In this document: piece after piece, positions 10,110 through 20,494 of the stretch | Position numbering within the stretch: the first letter of the stretch is position 1 | How the letters are laid out: every line of letters begins with the position of its first letter | Assembly (NCBI GenBank): GCA_002495685.1 | Contig: DAGJ01000016.1 | Span: 1 to 64,000, forward strand | Direction: 5' to 3' | Length of the DNA: 64,000 nucleotides | DNA from: Methanobrevibacter sp. UBA412 | GTDB taxonomy: Archaea > Methanobacteriota > Methanobacteria > Methanobacteriales > Methanobacteriaceae | The notes under the pieces: model-generated | The model's input: the letters and a program-made list of their open reading frames with translations, nothing else | Database searches by the model: none | What the model was told of the DNA's origin: nothing | Translations under genes and position numbers: made by a program

Positions 10110-11765
10110 TTATCTCATTATAGCTCCTTTATCTGCTGAGGTTACATTTTTTCTATAGATATCTAACCAACCTTTAACTTCTTTTTTAGGCAATTCAACA
10201 TCTTTAGATCTTTGTTTAAATTCTTCTTCAGATAATTCAGCATTTAAAGTTCTATTATTAATATCTATATCAATTATATCTCCATCTTTTAATAATCCAA
10301 TAGGCCCATCATCCATTGCTTCAGGTGAAACATGACCAATACAAGGTCCTCTTGTACCTCCAGAAAATCTTCCATCAGTTATTAAACCTACATTATTAAG
10401 TCCCATTCCTACAATTGCACTAGTTGGATTAAGCATTTCTCTCATTCCAGGACCACCAATAGGGCCTTCACATCTGATTATAAGGATATCCCCATCATTA
10501 ACTTTATGCCCAAATATTGCTTCAACAACTTCTTCTTCACTATTATAAACTTTTGCAGGACCTTTAATATGCATTAAATCCTCAGGAACAGCACCAGATT
10601 TCACAATAGATCCATTAGGAGCAATATTTCCTTTAAGAATTGCTAAACCACCAACACCATGAACTGGATTATCCATAGGATGAATAACTTCTTCATTTTT
10701 AACTACAACATCTTTTATATTCTCACCAACAGTTGTACCTAAACAAGTTAAACAATCTTTATTAATTTTAGGTTCAATATCTTTTAAAACAGCTTGTACC
10801 CCTCCAGCATTATGAAGATCTAATATAGTATCTTCTCCTGCAGGAGATAAAAGAGCAATATGGGGAACTTTTTGACTGATTTCATCAAATAAACTCAAAG
10901 TTACATCTACACCTTTATCTGAAAATTCATTAGCAATTGCAGGAATATGAAGAGCAGTATTACTTGAACCACCTAAAGCCATATCTAAAGCAATAGCATT
11001 TTCAAAGGCTTTTTGAGTCATGATTTTTGAAGGAATTAAATCTTCCTCAACCATTTCAACTATTCTTTTACCAGTAGCTTTAGCTAACTCTTTTTTATTA
11101 GGGTCTAAAGCAAGAGTAGTTCCACAAGTAGGAAGACTCATACCTAAAGTTTCAGTTAAACAAGCCATAGAATTTGCAGTAAATAATCCAGAACAACTTC
11201 CTGCTCCAGGACATGCAACTCTTTCAAGTTCATCTAATTCTTCTTCAGTGATTTTACCGGAAGATAATTCACCAACAGCTTCATAAATAGTAATTAAATC
11301 AGCATTTTTACCTTTAAATTTTCCAGGCACCATTGCTCCACCAGTTAAAGCTATTGTAGGAATATCTAATCTTCCAGCAGCCATTAACATTCCAGGAACG
11401 ACTTTATCACAACTTGGCATTAAAACTAGTCCATCAAAACTATGTCCTTTAACCATACTTTCTACTGTAGCAGCGACTATTTCTCTAGAAGGTAAAGAAT
11501 ATTTCATTCCCTCATGATTCATAGCTATACCATCACATATTGCCATAGTGTTAAATTCAAATGGTATTCCTCCAGCTGCACGTATACCTTCCTTAACATA
11601 TTCAACTAAATCTCTTAAATGAATATGTCCAGGAACTACATCTGTAAAACTATTTGCTATACCAATAAAAGGTTTTTTAAAATCTTCATCATTAATACCA
11701 CATGCTCTGAATAATGATCTATGAGGTGCTCTTTGAACACCCTTTTTTACTTTATCGCTTCTCAT
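10110..11765 (-). CDS. ilvD: dihydroxy-acid dehydratase
   Basis: Fe-S dehydratase of valine/isoleucine synthesis, converting 2,3-dihydroxy-acids to 2-oxo acids. The 551 residues include the family signatures [19 protein letters not shown] (about 117-135), with one cluster cysteine, [14 protein letters not shown] (about 187-200), with another, and [19 protein letters not shown] (about 465-483). The ATG at 11765 has GTGAT upstream. It works with IlvB/IlvN, encoded 7-9 kb away on the same strand but not in one operon. Confidence 0.96.
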   Translation of the reverse strand: MRSDKVKKGVQRAPHRSLFRACGINDEDFKKPFIGIANSFTDVVPGHIHLRDLVEYVKEGIRAAGGIPFEFNTMAICDGIAMNHEGMKYSLPSREIVAATVESMVKGHSFDGLVLMPSCDKVVPGMLMAAGRLDIPTIALTGGAMVPGKFKGKNADLITIYEAVGELSSGKITEEELDELERVACPGAGSCSGLFTANSMACLTETLGMSLPTCGTTLALDPNKKELAKATGKRIVEMVEEDLIPSKIMTQKAFENAIALDMALGGSSNTALHIPAIANEFSDKGVDVTLSLFDEISQKVPHIALLSPAGEDTILDLHNAGGVQAVLKDIEPKINKDCLTCLGTTVGENIKDVVVKNEEVIHPMDNPVHGVGGLAILKGNIAPNGSIVKSGAVPEDLMHIKGPAKVYNSEEEVVEAIFGHKVNDGDILIIRCEGPIGGPGMREMLNPTSAIVGMGLNNVGLITDGRFSGGTRGPCIGHVSPEAMDDGPIGLLKDGDIIDIDINNRTLNAELSEEEFKQRSKDVELPKKEVKGWLDIYRKNVTSADKGAIMR

Positions 11766-11879
11766 AATAAATCACTTTAATTAAAATAATTTTTAAAATT
11801 TATTTTTATAATAATTAATTTAAATTTTATAAGATTTATATTATTTTATAAAAAATATAATTTAGATAATTTATAAAAA

Positions 11880-11938
11880 AAGAATAAAAAAAAGATAATA
11901 TCAAAAAAAGAATAAAAAAATAATTAATTTAATAGATT
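11880..11938 (-). terminator. Multiple U-tracts after cupin gene
   Basis: The minus strand has four successive T6-T8 runs after the cupin stop codon. There is no stem. The pattern is typical of archaeal U-tract termination. Confidence 0.4.
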
Positions 11939-12265
11939 TTAATTAGATTTAATCATTGTTAAAATCATTTTATATGGTTCATTAACTGCTTGTAAAGCAT
12001 GAGGTATGTTAGCAGGCATTATAATCATTTGACCTTTTGAAACATTATTTGATTTTCCATCAATAGTTATTTCTGCTTCACCATCAATTATTTGTACCAT
12101 TGCATCAAAAGGAGCACTATGTTCACTTAAACCTTGTCCTTTATCAAATGCGAATAGTGTTACTGTTCCAAGCTCTTTTTTAATTACTTCCATACTTACT
12201 ACAGAATCTTTTTGGTAATCAATTAAGTTTTCTATATTAATTGGTTTTGCTTTTAAATCTTCCAT
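11939..12265 (-). CDS. cupin-domain protein
   Basis: A small single-domain cupin of 108 residues. The two conserved beta-barrel boxes are GQGLSEHSAPFDAMVQIIDGEAEI (about 44-67, with His and a late Glu) and KGQMIIMPANIPHALQA (about 78-94, with the second His), so a metal site is plausible. The ATG at 12265 has GGAG upstream. It lies 38 bp downstream of hcp on the same strand and is probably co-transcribed, which suggests a role in nitrosative or oxidative stress. That role is inference; the ligand is unknown. Confidence 0.85.
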   Translation of the reverse strand: MEDLKAKPINIENLIDYQKDSVVSMEVIKKELGTVTLFAFDKGQGLSEHSAPFDAMVQIIDGEAEITIDGKSNNVSKGQMIIMPANIPHALQAVNEPYKMILTMIKSN

Positions 12266-12303
12266 TTAATTCACTCCTCTGATTAATTTTAAAATATTAA
12301 ATT

Positions 12304-13608
12304 TTAACCCATGATCTTTTTTATATCTTCTTTTGGATCGCCTATTGGAGTTAAATTAAATGTATCAACTAATACTTTAACTATTTCATCATTAGCCCAT
12401 GCTGGTAAAATTGGACCTATTAACATGTCTTTTTTACCTAAATAGAATAAACTCCATAAAATAGCTGCAGCTTTTTGTTCCATCCAACTTAATACAATAG
12501 TGAGAGGTAAATCATTTAATTCAACATTAAATAAGTCACATAATGCTAATGCCACGTCAACAGCTGCAATTGCATCATTACATTGACCCATATCTAATAA
12601 TCTTGGAATTCCTTCAATATCACCTAATTCTAAATCATTAAATCTATATTTTCCACAACCTAATGTTAAAATTATTGTGTCTTCAGGTAAATTTTCTACA
12701 AATTCACGATAATATTTATTCTTAGAGAATGGTGAATCACATCCACCTACTAAAAAGAATCTTTTAATTTTTCCTGCTTCAACTAATTCTTTAATTTTTG
12801 GAGCTAAAGATAATATTGTAGATACTCCAAATCCGGTTGATAAAGTAGTTAATTTTTCAGGTTCTAAATCGCCTAATTCTTTTGCTTTTTCAATTAATGG
12901 AGTGAAATCATAATTTTCTATTACTGGTACTTCAGGCAATTTTGTAACACCCATTGTAAAGAATCTATCTTTATAATCATCTTTTGGTAGTAAAACACAA
13001 TTAGATGTAGCTAATATTGCAACATTATATTTTGAAAATATTTTCTTTTGATCATACCATGGACCTCCAAGTTGTCCTTTTAAGTGTTCATATTTTCTTA
13101 ATCCCGGGTATCCATGAGCTGGTATCATTTCACTATGAGTATATATATTAATACCTGTTCCTTCTGTTTGTTTTAGTAATTCTTCTAAAGCTCTTAAATC
13201 ATGACCTGTAACTAATATTCCAGGACCTGGTTGAGCTCCTACTTTTACTTCTGCAGGTTCTGGTTCACCATAATGGTCTATGTGAGCTTGTTTAAGTAAT
13301 TTCATTACTTTTATATTAGCTTCTCCAGCTTTTAATCCCATATTTATTAAATCACCTGCATCAAAATTCACATTTGTTAATGTAGTGTATAATCCTTCTG
13401 TTAAAAATTCATCAACATCTTGATCTTTAGCACCTAACTCATTTGCATGGTAATTGTAGGCACTAATACCTTTTAATGCAAAAATAAGATTATCTTGTAA
13501 TCTAGCAACAGTTGGTGTTTTTCCACAAGCTCCGCGTATAGTACATCCAGTTCCACCCATAGTTTGGGAACATTGATAACAAAACATATCTAATGGTTCA
13601 TTTGTCAT
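12304..13608 (-). CDS. hcp: hydroxylamine reductase / hybrid-cluster protein
   Basis: Hybrid-cluster protein, seen as a hydroxylamine reductase in vitro and now mostly as an NO reductase/S-nitrosylase in nitrosative stress. The N-terminal motif [19 protein letters not shown] (CX2CX8CX5C) binds the [4Fe-4S] cluster. The hybrid-cluster cysteines lie in [24 protein letters not shown] and MGQCNDA. At about 434 residues it is the short form typical of archaea and anaerobes. I set the start at the ATG at 13608, with GAGGA eight bases before it; the ATG at 13623 would overlap this site. It is divergent from a TrmB-like regulator and followed by a cupin gene. Confidence 0.95.
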   Translation of the reverse strand: MTNEPLDMFCYQCSQTMGGTGCTIRGACGKTPTVARLQDNLIFALKGISAYNYHANELGAKDQDVDEFLTEGLYTTLTNVNFDAGDLINMGLKAGEANIKVMKLLKQAHIDHYGEPEPAEVKVGAQPGPGILVTGHDLRALEELLKQTEGTGINIYTHSEMIPAHGYPGLRKYEHLKGQLGGPWYDQKKIFSKYNVAILATSNCVLLPKDDYKDRFFTMGVTKLPEVPVIENYDFTPLIEKAKELGDLEPEKLTTLSTGFGVSTILSLAPKIKELVEAGKIKRFFLVGGCDSPFSKNKYYREFVENLPEDTIILTLGCGKYRFNDLELGDIEGIPRLLDMGQCNDAIAAVDVALALCDLFNVELNDLPLTIVLSWMEQKAAAILWSLFYLGKKDMLIGPILPAWANDEIVKVLVDTFNLTPIGDPKEDIKKIMG

Positions 13609-13673
13609 AATTTTTTCCTCCATGAAAAATATTTTTACATATTTTATGCTTAAATCATAATATAACCATAATA

Positions 13674-13681
13674 CATATAAA
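13674..13681 (-). promoter_or_regulatory. TATA box of hcp
   Basis: On the minus strand TTTATATG lies about 65 bp before the chosen hcp start. It gives a leader of about 40 nt. The inverted repeat at 13690-13720 sits just upstream of it. Confidence 0.45.
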
Positions 13682-13689
13682 GATAGTGT

Positions 13690-13720
13690 AACTTATTAAG
13701 GGTAAAAAGTATAATAAGGT
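13690..13720. promoter_or_regulatory. Candidate operator between hcp and trmB-like gene
   Basis: AACTTATTA (13690-13698) and TAATAAGGT (13712-13720) form an inverted repeat with 8 of 9 matching pairs and centres about 22 bp (two helical turns) apart. It lies just upstream of the hcp TATA box and touches the TATA-like GGTATATTATAAAA (13718-13731) of the divergent regulator gene. The layout suits one regulator that activates hcp and represses its own gene. This is a pattern-based inference. Confidence 0.45.
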
Positions 13721-13759
13721 ATATTATAAAAAAATTTTACTAAAATAAGGGTAATAAAA

Positions 13760-14527
13760 TTGAAAGATAAAACCATCCATTCATTACAAAAACTAGGGTT
13801 AAGCATGTACGAAGCTAAAGTATATCAAAGTTTAAATAGGATGATAACCGGAACTCCCCACGAAATAAGCATAGATTCACAAGTTCCTAGATCAAAAGTT
13901 TATGACGTGCTAAAAAGATTATACAACAAAGGTTACTTAGATTTAGAAAAAGGAAGACCTTTAAAATATACAGCTATCCCACCAAAAGATATATTCAAAA
14001 AAGAAAAAGATAAATTAATCGAAGAATTAAACGAAACAGAAAATAATTTAAACGACACATATGAAAACCAAATTTCACAAGTCCAAGCACCAATGTGGTT
14101 AATCAGAAATCAGGAAAAAATAATAAAAAAAGAAATAGAAATAATATCACGATCAAAAAGAACATTAAACATGAGAATAGGTTTTTTATTTGAAAATGAA
14201 AAAGAACCATTAGACAATATTTTAAAAAAAATGTCTAAAAACATTAAAATAAATATTTTAGCATCCCCATATTGTTATGTAAATAATAAAAAAACAGACA
14301 TCATATCAAGTTTAGAAAATCCATACATAAATATTTACAAAGCTAATATACCCTTTGTAAAAATGATAATTAGAGATGGTGAAGAAATGATGCATATATA
14401 TTCTAAATTTTCTAAAGAAAAGAAAAGTGTTATACCTGATACTTCAATTTGTGTATGGAATCAATACCCAGACATATCTAAAAATTATGATGACAGGTTC
14501 TATGAACAAATTAATAAAAAAATATAA
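13760..14527 (+). CDS. TrmB-family transcriptional regulator
   Basis: A 255-residue protein whose N-terminal winged helix (about 1-75) has the TrmB pattern LGLSMYEAKVYQSL and SRSKVYDVLKRLYNKGYLDL. A helical linker (about 80-115) and a C-terminal effector-type domain (about 115-250) of the PLD-like TrmB class follow; no sugar-binding residues can be identified. The start is TTG at 13760 with GGGT upstream. It is divergent from hcp and shares an inverted repeat in the spacer, so it may control hcp-cupin in response to NO or a redox signal (inference). Confidence 0.82.
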   Translation: MKDKTIHSLQKLGLSMYEAKVYQSLNRMITGTPHEISIDSQVPRSKVYDVLKRLYNKGYLDLEKGRPLKYTAIPPKDIFKKEKDKLIEELNETENNLNDTYENQISQVQAPMWLIRNQEKIIKKEIEIISRSKRTLNMRIGFLFENEKEPLDNILKKMSKNIKINILASPYCYVNNKKTDIISSLENPYINIYKANIPFVKMIIRDGEEMMHIYSKFSKEKKSVIPDTSICVWNQYPDISKNYDDRFYEQINKKI

Positions 14528-14569
14528 CTTATAAAAAAATATTATAATTTATATGAATATTATTTAAAG

Positions 14570-15028
14570 ATGATAAATTTGAAAAAAATAAAGCCAATTA
14601 TACTAATTTTTTTAATAATAATAATAATTTCTGGATGTATAATCTATACTCAAACCATAAATTCATCAAACAATCAAATATCATCAAATAGTTCTATCCA
14701 AATAAATGGACAATACGATCAAGAAAATGATGTTGCTGCATATATTGAAAAATTCGACAAACTACCAGATAATTATATAAGTAAATCAGATGCAAGATCT
14801 CTTGGATGGCATGGAGGATATTTAGAACCTTATGCCCCTGGAAAGAGTATTGGTGGGGATTATTTCACAAATCGTGAGCGAGTATTACCTCAAGGAAAAG
14901 AATACATAGAATGTGATATTGATACAAATGGATCAAAAACTAGAGGAGCTAAAAGAATAATTTATTCACCCGATGGAGATATATATTACACAGATAACCA
15001 TTATAAAACTTTCACCAAATTAAATTAA
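14570..15028 (+). CDS. secreted barnase-family ribonuclease (guanyl-specific RNase)
   Basis: An extracellular RNase of the barnase/RNase N1 type, 152 residues. The N-terminus has a long hydrophobic signal ending in a lipobox-like ISGC (Cys23), so it may stay anchored outside the cell; a Ser/Asn-rich linker runs to about residue 50. The barnase core follows with all active-site residues: KLPDNYISKSDA (Lys72 equals Lys27 of barnase), GKSIGGDYFTNRE, YIECDID (Glu114 equals Glu73), TRGAKRIIYS (Arg125 and Arg129 equal Arg83 and Arg87) and NHYKTF (His144 equals His102). The barstar gene starts 14 bp later. A TTG at 14579 is a possible alternative start. Use against competing cells is inference. Confidence 0.92.
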   Translation: MINLKKIKPIILIFLIIIIISGCIIYTQTINSSNNQISSNSSIQINGQYDQENDVAAYIEKFDKLPDNYISKSDARSLGWHGGYLEPYAPGKSIGGDYFTNRERVLPQGKEYIECDIDTNGSKTRGAKRIIYSPDGDIYYTDNHYKTFTKLN

Positions 15029-15042
15029 AATTGAGGAAAATG

Positions 15043-15285
15043 ATGAAAAAAATAATACTTAACGGAAAACTCATGGAAAACAATCCTCATGAATATATGA
15101 AAAAAAGCTTAAATTTTCCAGAATATTATGGTAAAAATTTAGATGCATTATTCGATTGTTTAAGTGAAATAGGTGAAAAAACTGAAATAACCATCATATA
15201 TTCCAAAAAAATTAAAAAAACGATTATAACTACTTTTAAAGATGCAGAAAAAGAAAATCCATACTTATCAATCAAAATTGAATAA
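15043..15285 (+). CDS. barstar-family ribonuclease inhibitor (immunity)
   Basis: Cytoplasmic inhibitor of the preceding barnase, 80 residues. The signature FPEYYGKNLDALFDCL (about 25-40) carries the Asp residues (Asp34 and Asp38, equal to Asp35 and Asp39 of barstar) that plug the RNase active site. The start is set at the ATG at 15043: TTGAGG at 15031-15036 is then the ribosome binding site, although it also reads as an in-frame TTG. The opening MKKIILNG also aligns with barstar. It follows the RNase gene directly, as in a toxin-immunity operon. Confidence 0.92.
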   Translation: MKKIILNGKLMENNPHEYMKKSLNFPEYYGKNLDALFDCLSEIGEKTEITIIYSKKIKKTIITTFKDAEKENPYLSIKIE

Positions 15286-15459
15286 ATAATCTTAAATTAT
15301 TTATTACAAAAACTATGATTCTAAAAATAATAGATTATTGTTTGATTAAAAAAATAATATTATATAATATAATTTATAAAATTTAGAATATTATATAAAT
15401 TATAAATAAAATGATTTATTTTTAAATTTTTATTAATTATTACTAAAAAAGGTGATTTA

Positions 15460-17295
15460 ATGCGAGTATTAATTATTCACTCTGATTATTTAAAATATAA
15501 TGTTAAAAACAAAACCTCAATGGCCGAAGAAATAAGTGAATCTCAAAAAAATGGTTTATTCAATGAATCATTAGTTGTTTTCACTGCAGTTGAAAAAAAA
15601 GATGAAATAAATCCTAAAGGAATAGTAAAAAATTTAGTTAAAGAAATAATTAAAACTAATGACCAAGTTAAAGCGGAAAATATTGTTTTATACCCTTATG
15701 CTCATTTATCTAATTCCTTAAGTTCACCTGAAACTGCTATAAATATATTAAAAGATACTGAAGAAGCAATTAAAGAAAAAGGATTAGAAGTTAATAGAGT
15801 ACCTTTCGGATGGTATAAAGCATTTGAAATTTCATGCAAAGGACATCCTTTATCTGAACTTTCAAGAACTATTACTGCAGAAGAGGATGAAGAAGATGAA
15901 GAAAAGGATGAAAAAGGTCCAAAATCTAAATTTTATATTATGTATAATGATGAAATCATAGATACAGATAAATTCAATTATGAAAATGAAGATTTAGAAA
16001 AATTAACACAATATGAATTAGGTAAAGGTTCAAGTGATGAAGGAGAACCTCCTCATGTTAAAATAATGAGAGAAAAAGAATTGTGTGATTATGAAAGTGC
16101 ATCCGATGTAGGGAACTTAAAATGGTATCCTAAAGGACGTTTAATACGTGATTTATTATCTGATTACGTTTACAACTTAGTTTTAGATCAAGGTGCAATG
16201 CCTATTGAAACTCCTATATTTTATGATTTATCAAACCCTGCAATAAGAGAGCATGCTGCTAAATTTGGAGAAAGACAATATAGAACAAATACTAAAAAAG
16301 ATTTAATGCTAAGATTTGCTTGTTGTTTCGGAGCATTCAGAGTATTAGGAGACTCATTCTTAACATGGAAAAATTTACCTGCAAAAGTATATGAACTTTC
16401 CACATATAGTTTTAGATACGAAAAAAGAGGAGAAGTTGTAGGGCTTAAGAGATTAAGAGCGTTTACAATGCCAGATTTCCATAGTTTTTGTGCAGATATG
16501 GACTCTACATTAGAGGAATTCGAGAAACAGACAGAAATGTGTATTCAAACTGGATACGATTTAGATGTTAATTATGAAGTAATATTTAGAGCAACAAAAG
16601 AATTTTTCGACCAACACAAAGAATGGATGTTTAAAACAGCAGCAAAAACTGGAAAACCAATGCTTTTAGAAATATTACCAGAAAGAAAACATTATTGGAG
16701 TTGTAAAATTGATTTTGCTGCAATTGATTACTTAGGTCGACCAATTGAAAATCCAACAGTACAAATAGATGTTGAAAGTGGTAAAAGATTTGACATTAAT
16801 TATCTTGGAGAAGATGGTCAAGAACATCACCCAACTATTTTACATTGCAGTCCAACAGGAAGTATAGAAAGAGTCATTTGCAGTTTACTTGAAAAAACCG
16901 CCAAAGAAATTAATGAAAAATCTCCAATGTTACCAACATGGTTAGCTCCAACACAAGTAAGAATACTTCCGATTAGTGATAAACATGTTGAATATGCTGA
17001 TAAATTAGCTGATAAAATATCTGAAAATAATATTAGAGTAGATATAGACAACAGTGAAGATAGAATTGGTAAAAAAATTAGAAATGCTTCTAAAGAATGG
17101 ATTCCATATATTTTCGTTATTGGAGACAAAGAATTAGAATCAGAAACTTTTTCAGTAACAGTTAGAGAAAGTGGTGAAAAGGTAGATATGAATTTAAATG
17201 ATTTAATTAATGAAATAAATTCTAAAAATAAAGGATTACCATATAGAAGATTACCTCTCCAACGTTACGTAAATAATAGAATTAGATTCAACTAA
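15460..17295 (+). CDS. thrS: threonyl-tRNA synthetase (archaeal type)
   Basis: Charges tRNA-Thr. The 611 residues show the archaeal layout: an N-terminal D-aminoacyl-tRNA-deacylase-like editing domain (about 1-145, starting [13 protein letters not shown]), an acidic linker (about 146-160), the class II catalytic core with motif 2 around SFRYEKRGE and motif 3 around [12 protein letters not shown], and a C-terminal anticodon-binding domain (about 500-600). GGTGAT precedes the ATG. It is followed by a strong hairpin terminator. Confidence 0.96.
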   Translation: MRVLIIHSDYLKYNVKNKTSMAEEISESQKNGLFNESLVVFTAVEKKDEINPKGIVKNLVKEIIKTNDQVKAENIVLYPYAHLSNSLSSPETAINILKDTEEAIKEKGLEVNRVPFGWYKAFEISCKGHPLSELSRTITAEEDEEDEEKDEKGPKSKFYIMYNDEIIDTDKFNYENEDLEKLTQYELGKGSSDEGEPPHVKIMREKELCDYESASDVGNLKWYPKGRLIRDLLSDYVYNLVLDQGAMPIETPIFYDLSNPAIREHAAKFGERQYRTNTKKDLMLRFACCFGAFRVLGDSFLTWKNLPAKVYELSTYSFRYEKRGEVVGLKRLRAFTMPDFHSFCADMDSTLEEFEKQTEMCIQTGYDLDVNYEVIFRATKEFFDQHKEWMFKTAAKTGKPMLLEILPERKHYWSCKIDFAAIDYLGRPIENPTVQIDVESGKRFDINYLGEDGQEHHPTILHCSPTGSIERVICSLLEKTAKEINEKSPMLPTWLAPTQVRILPISDKHVEYADKLADKISENNIRVDIDNSEDRIGKKIRNASKEWIPYIFVIGDKELESETFSVTVRESGEKVDMNLNDLINEINSKNKGLPYRRLPLQRYVNNRIRFN

Positions 17296-17318
17296 TCAAA
17301 AAATTTAAAATTTAAATT

Positions 17319-17360
17319 AATAGCTAAATATATTTTTAGCTATTTTAACACTATTTTTTT
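17319..17360 (+). terminator. Hairpin plus T7 terminator of thrS
   Basis: A perfect 10-bp stem (AATAGCTAAA and TTTAGCTATT at 17319-17328 and 17335-17344) with a 6-nt loop is followed after 9 bp by ATTTTTTT. It has the form of an intrinsic terminator and lies 24 bp after the thrS stop. Confidence 0.6.
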
Positions 17361-17557
17361 ATATTTAAAGAAATTAAAAAACTTATTTTCAAAAAAATTT
17401 ATTATTTGAAAAATATTATATATTACATTAATTCATAAATTAATATAGTATAAACATACTCATAGAAATTTTATAATTTTATCTATTTAAAAAAATTTAA
17501 AGTTTCATTAAAAAAATATATTTAGGTATTTTATATTAATATCGGAGGACATTAAAT

Positions 17558-18781
17558 ATGTATAGAATCGGTGAAGCCCTTATTGGGGATGGAAATGAAT
17601 TAGCTCATGTTGATTTAGTTATTGGTGAAAAAGAAGGTCCTGTTGGAAGTGCTTTTGCAAACAGTATGACACAATTATCTATAGGTCACCCCCCTTTACT
17701 TACAGTTATTAGACCAAACTTATTAACAAAACCTGTAACATTAATTATTCCTAAAGTTACAGTTGGAGATTTAGATGATGCAAGTAAAATTTTTGGACCT
17801 GCACAAACAGCTGTAGGACGAGCAGTAGCAGATGCAGTTGAAGAAGGATTAATACCAAAAGATAAAACTGAAGATATCGTGCTTATGGTAAGTGTATTCA
17901 TAGATCCTAAAGCTGAAGACTTTAGAAAAATCTACCAATACAATTATGGTGCAACTAAATTAGCAATTAAAAGAGCAATGAAAGGCTACCCAAATATAAA
18001 TAAAGTATTAGCAGAAAAAGATAGAGGAACCCACCCAATAATGGGATTCAAAGTAACAAGATTATGGAACCCTCCATATTTACAAGTTGCTCTTGATTTA
18101 GATAATCTAAACGCTATGGAAAGAATAATCGATCAATTACCAGACCGAGAAAGAATCATTATTGAAGCAGGAACACCACTCGTTAAAAAATTTGGTGTTG
18201 GTGTAGTAAGTAAAATTAGAAAACTTAGACCAGATGCTTTCATTATAGCAGATTTAAAAACTTTAGATGTTGGAAGAGTAGAAATAAAAATGGCTGCAGA
18301 TGAAACTGCAGATGCAGTAGCTATATCTGGATTAGGAACAATTGAATCTATAGAAAAAGCTATACATGAAGCCCAAAAACAAGGAATATATTCAATCTTA
18401 GATATGATGAATGTAGATGATTTCACTGGAAAAATAAAACAATTAAAACCTGAACTTAAACCAAATATAGTGCTCTTACACCGAAATGTTGACCTTGAAA
18501 CAACAAAAGCTGAAAAAGGTGAAGATACTAGTGAAATGACTGAATGGGGAAACATTAGAGAAATTAAAAAACTTATAGGAAACGGATTAATAGCAGTAGC
18601 TGGAGGAATAACTCCTAATAAAGTTGAAGAAGCTATTGATAAAGGTGCAGATATTATTATTGCAGGAAGATATATTATTGGATCTAGAGATGTAAGAAGA
18701 TCTGCAGAAGATTTCTTAGAACACTTCCCAGTAGACCCTGACAATATGAGATTAGCTTTAGATGAAGACGAAAATATTTAA
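17558..18781 (+). CDS. fae-hps: bifunctional formaldehyde-activating enzyme / 3-hexulose-6-phosphate synthase
   Basis: An archaeal fusion of 407 residues. The N-terminal Fae domain (about 1-160) condenses formaldehyde with H4MPT; it carries the catalytic His17 in [10 protein letters not shown] and the [16 protein letters not shown] signature. The C-terminal Hps domain (about 170-395) is a TIM barrel of the orotidine-decarboxylase superfamily with [15 protein letters not shown] and the phosphate-binding VAGGITPNK and GRYIIGSRD. In methanogens it runs in reverse to make ribulose-5-phosphate from fructose-6-phosphate, the released formaldehyde being captured on H4MPT. GGAGG precedes the ATG; a 262-bp AT-rich leader upstream suggests its own promoter. 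Confidence 0.96.
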   Translation: MYRIGEALIGDGNELAHVDLVIGEKEGPVGSAFANSMTQLSIGHPPLLTVIRPNLLTKPVTLIIPKVTVGDLDDASKIFGPAQTAVGRAVADAVEEGLIPKDKTEDIVLMVSVFIDPKAEDFRKIYQYNYGATKLAIKRAMKGYPNINKVLAEKDRGTHPIMGFKVTRLWNPPYLQVALDLDNLNAMERIIDQLPDRERIIIEAGTPLVKKFGVGVVSKIRKLRPDAFIIADLKTLDVGRVEIKMAADETADAVAISGLGTIESIEKAIHEAQKQGIYSILDMMNVDDFTGKIKQLKPELKPNIVLLHRNVDLETTKAEKGEDTSEMTEWGNIREIKKLIGNGLIAVAGGITPNKVEEAIDKGADIIIAGRYIIGSRDVRRSAEDFLEHFPVDPDNMRLALDEDENI

Positions 18782-18872
18782 AACTTAAATATTCTTTTAA
18801 AATGAATAATTAAATTTAAATATTTTTTCTATTTTTTCCATTTTTAAACAATAAAAATAAGAGGTCATTTAA

Positions 18873-19142
18873 ATGGTATTTTGTAATTCTTGTGGAAAAC
18901 CAATGGTAGAAAAAGAGTTTGGAACTAATATAGATGGATCTAAAAATCATGACTATTGTAATGAATGTTACCAAAATGGGGAGTTTACAGAACCAAACAT
19001 CACACTTGAAGAAATGATAACAAAAAATGTTAAAAAAATGTTAAACAAAAATCCTAGAGCTGATGAAACAATGTTTACTGGAGTATTACTACAAAGTTTA
19101 CCGGGTTTAAAAAGATGGAGTAATCAACTTGAAGAAGAATAA
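18873..19142 (+). CDS. putative zinc-ribbon protein
   Basis: A short 89-residue protein. CNSCGKPM (about 4-11) and YCNECYQNGEF (about 29-39) make a four-cysteine zinc ribbon of the type found in small bacterial and archaeal proteins of unknown function. A helical C-terminus (about 45-89) ends PGLKRWSNQL. GAGGT precedes the ATG. It follows fae-hps by 91 bp and converges on the coiled-coil gene. Function unknown. Confidence 0.8.
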   Translation: MVFCNSCGKPMVEKEFGTNIDGSKNHDYCNECYQNGEFTEPNITLEEMITKNVKKMLNKNPRADETMFTGVLLQSLPGLKRWSNQLEEE

Positions 19143-19148
19143 TTTTTC

Positions 19149-19688
19149 TTAATCAGATTTATATAAAATAAAATTTCTAAATTTATTAGCTAATCCTTTC
19201 TGATATATTTCACCGATTTTAGCATTTTCTAATTCAGATTGAAGTAAATCATTTTTTTCTAAAAGAGAGATGTATGATTTTTGAAGTTCTAAAAATTCAG
19301 CATCAGAAGGAATTTCATCCACAACATCTTCATCCTCAATTTTTTCTGAATTTAAATTTTCAATTTCTTTATTTAAATAATCTATTTTTTTATTAAGATT
19401 ATCAATAATAGAATCCTTAATTTTTATATCCTCATTTAATTTTTTTGTTTCTTCTTTTAAGATGTGATTGTGAAAAGATAAAGCTACAGCTACATCATCT
19501 TGTGATTCTAATTTATTTTTATCAGAATCATGTAAGATAACAACTTCTTCATCATCATTGAAAATATTTTGTTGTTTAGGTATTGTGATTTGAACCTGCT
19601 CGGTTTTATATTTCTTTTTCTCACCATCTTTAAGAGTTCTTGTATACTCTCTTGAATATTTTTTCACTTTACCTTTGGCATAATCCAT
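19149..19688 (-). CDS. AbrB-like N-terminus plus coiled-coil protein, unknown
   Basis: A protein of 179 residues that I do not recognise. Residues about 1-50 are basic, then beta-rich: VQITIPKQQNIF and EEVVILHDSDKNKL resemble the swapped-hairpin AbrB/SpoVT fold. Residues about 65-150 are a coiled coil of Leu/Ile/Asn/Glu/Lys heptads; the last 30 residues form a separate segment (YQKGLANKFRNFILYK). The protein at 27804-28490 has the same order of parts and may be a distant paralogue. GAGGT precedes the ATG. The AbrB reading is inference. It could be a DNA-organising protein. Confidence 0.6.
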   Translation of the reverse strand: MDYAKGKVKKYSREYTRTLKDGEKKKYKTEQVQITIPKQQNIFNDDEEVVILHDSDKNKLESQDDVAVALSFHNHILKEETKKLNEDIKIKDSIIDNLNKKIDYLNKEIENLNSEKIEDEDVVDEIPSDAEFLELQKSYISLLEKNDLLQSELENAKIGEIYQKGLANKFRNFILYKSD

Positions 19689-19790
19689 TACTAAACCTCT
19701 AAAAGAAAAATTTATTATAATTATTTTGTTTTTTCATATATTAAAAATTTTTCAAAAAATATAATAAATTTAAGATAAATAGAATTAATT

Positions 19791-20369
19791 ATGATTTTAG
19801 GAATATGTGGGAGTCCACGAGACCAAACTACAAATTATGTATTAAACATTGCTTTAAGTAAATTAAAAAATAATTCTTTTAAAACAATAGATTTTGAAGT
19901 TAGAGGTAAAGATATTCATCCATGTCAACATTGCGATTACTGTTTAAAAAATAAAAAATGTATTATTGAAGATGACATGCAAGAATTATATCCTTTAATC
20001 GAAGAAGCAGAAGGGTTTATAATAGCTACTCCTATTCATTGTGGAGGAATAAGTTCACAAATTAAAATGATTATGGAAAGATGTCGGGCTTTAGAAGCTA
20101 AAGATTTAAAAATTTTAAGTGGAAAAACTGGAATGAGTATAGCGGTAGGTGGAGATAGGGTAGGTGGCCAGGAATTAGCTATCCAAGAAATAAATACCTT
20201 TTATATAATTCATAATATAAATATAGTTGGAGGAGGATCATTTGGAGCTAATTTAGGTGCTTCATTTTGGTCAAAGGATTCCTTAGAAGAAATTAAAAAA
20301 GACAAATATGGTTTTGAAACTTTGAATAGAACTATAAATAATTTCATGAACAGTTTAAAAAAAAGTTAA
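19791..20369 (+). CDS. iron-sulfur flavoprotein (Isf family, NADPH-dependent FMN reductase fold)
   Basis: A flavodoxin-like FMN protein of 192 residues. The opening ILGICGSPRDQTTNYVL is the FMN phosphate loop. CQHCDYCLKNKKC (about 44-56, CX2CX2CX5C) is the compact [4Fe-4S] motif of the methanogen Isf family, and TPIHCGGISSQIKMIMER holds the second FMN loop. Isf proteins accept electrons from ferredoxin and may reduce O2 or peroxide. Its role here is inference; divergent from the coiled-coil gene. Confidence 0.88.
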   Translation: MILGICGSPRDQTTNYVLNIALSKLKNNSFKTIDFEVRGKDIHPCQHCDYCLKNKKCIIEDDMQELYPLIEEAEGFIIATPIHCGGISSQIKMIMERCRALEAKDLKILSGKTGMSIAVGGDRVGGQELAIQEINTFYIIHNINIVGGGSFGANLGASFWSKDSLEEIKKDKYGFETLNRTINNFMNSLKKS

Positions 20370-20494
20370 AATAATTTCTTAAAAATAGTATTAAACAATT
20401 AAGTTTATTAACAAAAAAAAAGTTAAATTAATAAAGTTATATAATATTTTTTTAAATTATTTTTTAAATTATAAATTTCTTTTTAGGTGAATTA

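Noticed and set aside
18133-18744. Minus-strand frame of 203 codons inside fae-hps
   Set aside because: It lies wholly opposite a clear two-domain enzyme and resembles no protein family; it is an antisense artefact.
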